Source: Clostridia bacterium (GTDB taxonomy: Bacteria; Bacillota; Clostridia; Christensenellales; CAG-917). From it: a DNA stretch of 5,421 nucleotides. A program made the position numbers and the translations under genes. The stretch covers positions 1 through 5,421 of the forward strand of contig JAFWBH010000113.1 in NCBI GenBank assembly GCA_017507205.1, in the 5' to 3' direction. Shown piece by piece: positions 5,173 to 5,421 of the stretch; the stretch's first letter is position 1, and the number at the start of each line of letters is the position of its first letter. The notes beneath the pieces are model-generated. The model did no database searches, was not told the DNA's origin, and saw only the letters and a list, made by a program, of their open reading frames with translations.

Positions 5173-5421
5173 ATGGAAAACATTTTTTTAAGCACTGAAG
5201 CCAAAGAAATTATTGAGAAATCCATCAACGACACAGTCGTTGCCCTTGATTATGAGGTGGTTGAAATCAAATATTCAAAGGAATATGGCAAGTTCAATCT
5301 GACAATCTACCTTTGGTCAAAGGATGGAGTAGACCTCAATGCCTGCGAGATCGTTCACAACGCACTCAATGATGTTCTTGACAAATATGAGGAATTGTTC
5401 CCAGAAGAGTATATCCTCAAC
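5173..5421 (+). CDS. rimP: Ribosome maturation factor RimP (3'-truncated by window edge)
   Basis: RimP is a cytosolic factor that helps assemble the 30S ribosomal subunit. Only the first 83 of about 150 residues are visible, and the frame is still open at the window end. They cover the N-terminal alpha/beta domain: an opening helix (about 7-22), then LDYEVVEIKYSKEYGKFNLT (25-44), which matches the family pattern of 'GLELVDVEY....G...L.V.ID'. DGVDLNACEIVHNAL (50-64) corresponds to 'GV.LDDCE.VSRAL'. The fragment stops at PEEYILN, just where the conserved V-S-S-P-G segment should follow. The start is fixed by a strong AAGGAG and by the family's usual N-terminus. Its position after the polC locus, with nusA expected next, is the standard Firmicutes arrangement. 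It has its own likely promoter and a structured leader. Confidence 0.92.
   Translation, partial: MENIFLSTEAKEIIEKSINDTVVALDYEVVEIKYSKEYGKFNLTIYLWSKDGVDLNACEIVHNALNDVLDKYEELFPEEYILN

Overview
The window looks like chromosomal DNA from an AT-rich Firmicute, most likely a clostridial lineage. The evidence is the gene order dxr - rseP - ispG - (polC position) - rimP, all on the + strand with short gaps. As I recall it, this is the conserved clostridial arrangement, with polC normally between ispG and rimP. No foreign DNA, mobile element, tRNA, rRNA or CRISPR array is visible.

Positions 2-5007 read as one probable operon whose promoter lies upstream of the window. It holds the 3' part of dxr (second enzyme of the MEP isoprenoid pathway), rseP (intramembrane site-2 protease), ispG (penultimate MEP enzyme) and a 526-codon gene. 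That last gene sits where full-length polC is expected but encodes only a PolC-like N-terminal domain, an OB fold and a DEDDh 3'-5' exonuclease. It has no PHP domain and no polymerase, and it stops cleanly. This is the most interesting item in the window: an apparently intact, PolC-derived, polymerase-less exonuclease at the polC locus.

Positions 5008-5172 are an AT-rich intergenic region that seems to start a new transcription unit. It contains a weak AT-only terminator-like dyad, a 16-base palindrome, a good extended -10 promoter, a 10-bp hairpin with a GAAA tetraloop and a strong Shine-Dalgarno sequence. The 5' part of rimP (30S ribosome maturation) follows. The 3' arm of the hairpin can alternatively pair with the rimP Shine-Dalgarno, which suggests leader-based control.

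Dxr, RseP and IspG keep their catalytic or metal-binding residues but depart from consensus at several conserved sites (PDMR, NAANE, NGPGE, SGPVGI). This fits a divergent lineage rather than gene decay. All assignments come from reading the sequence and from remembered family motifs; no database search was possible.
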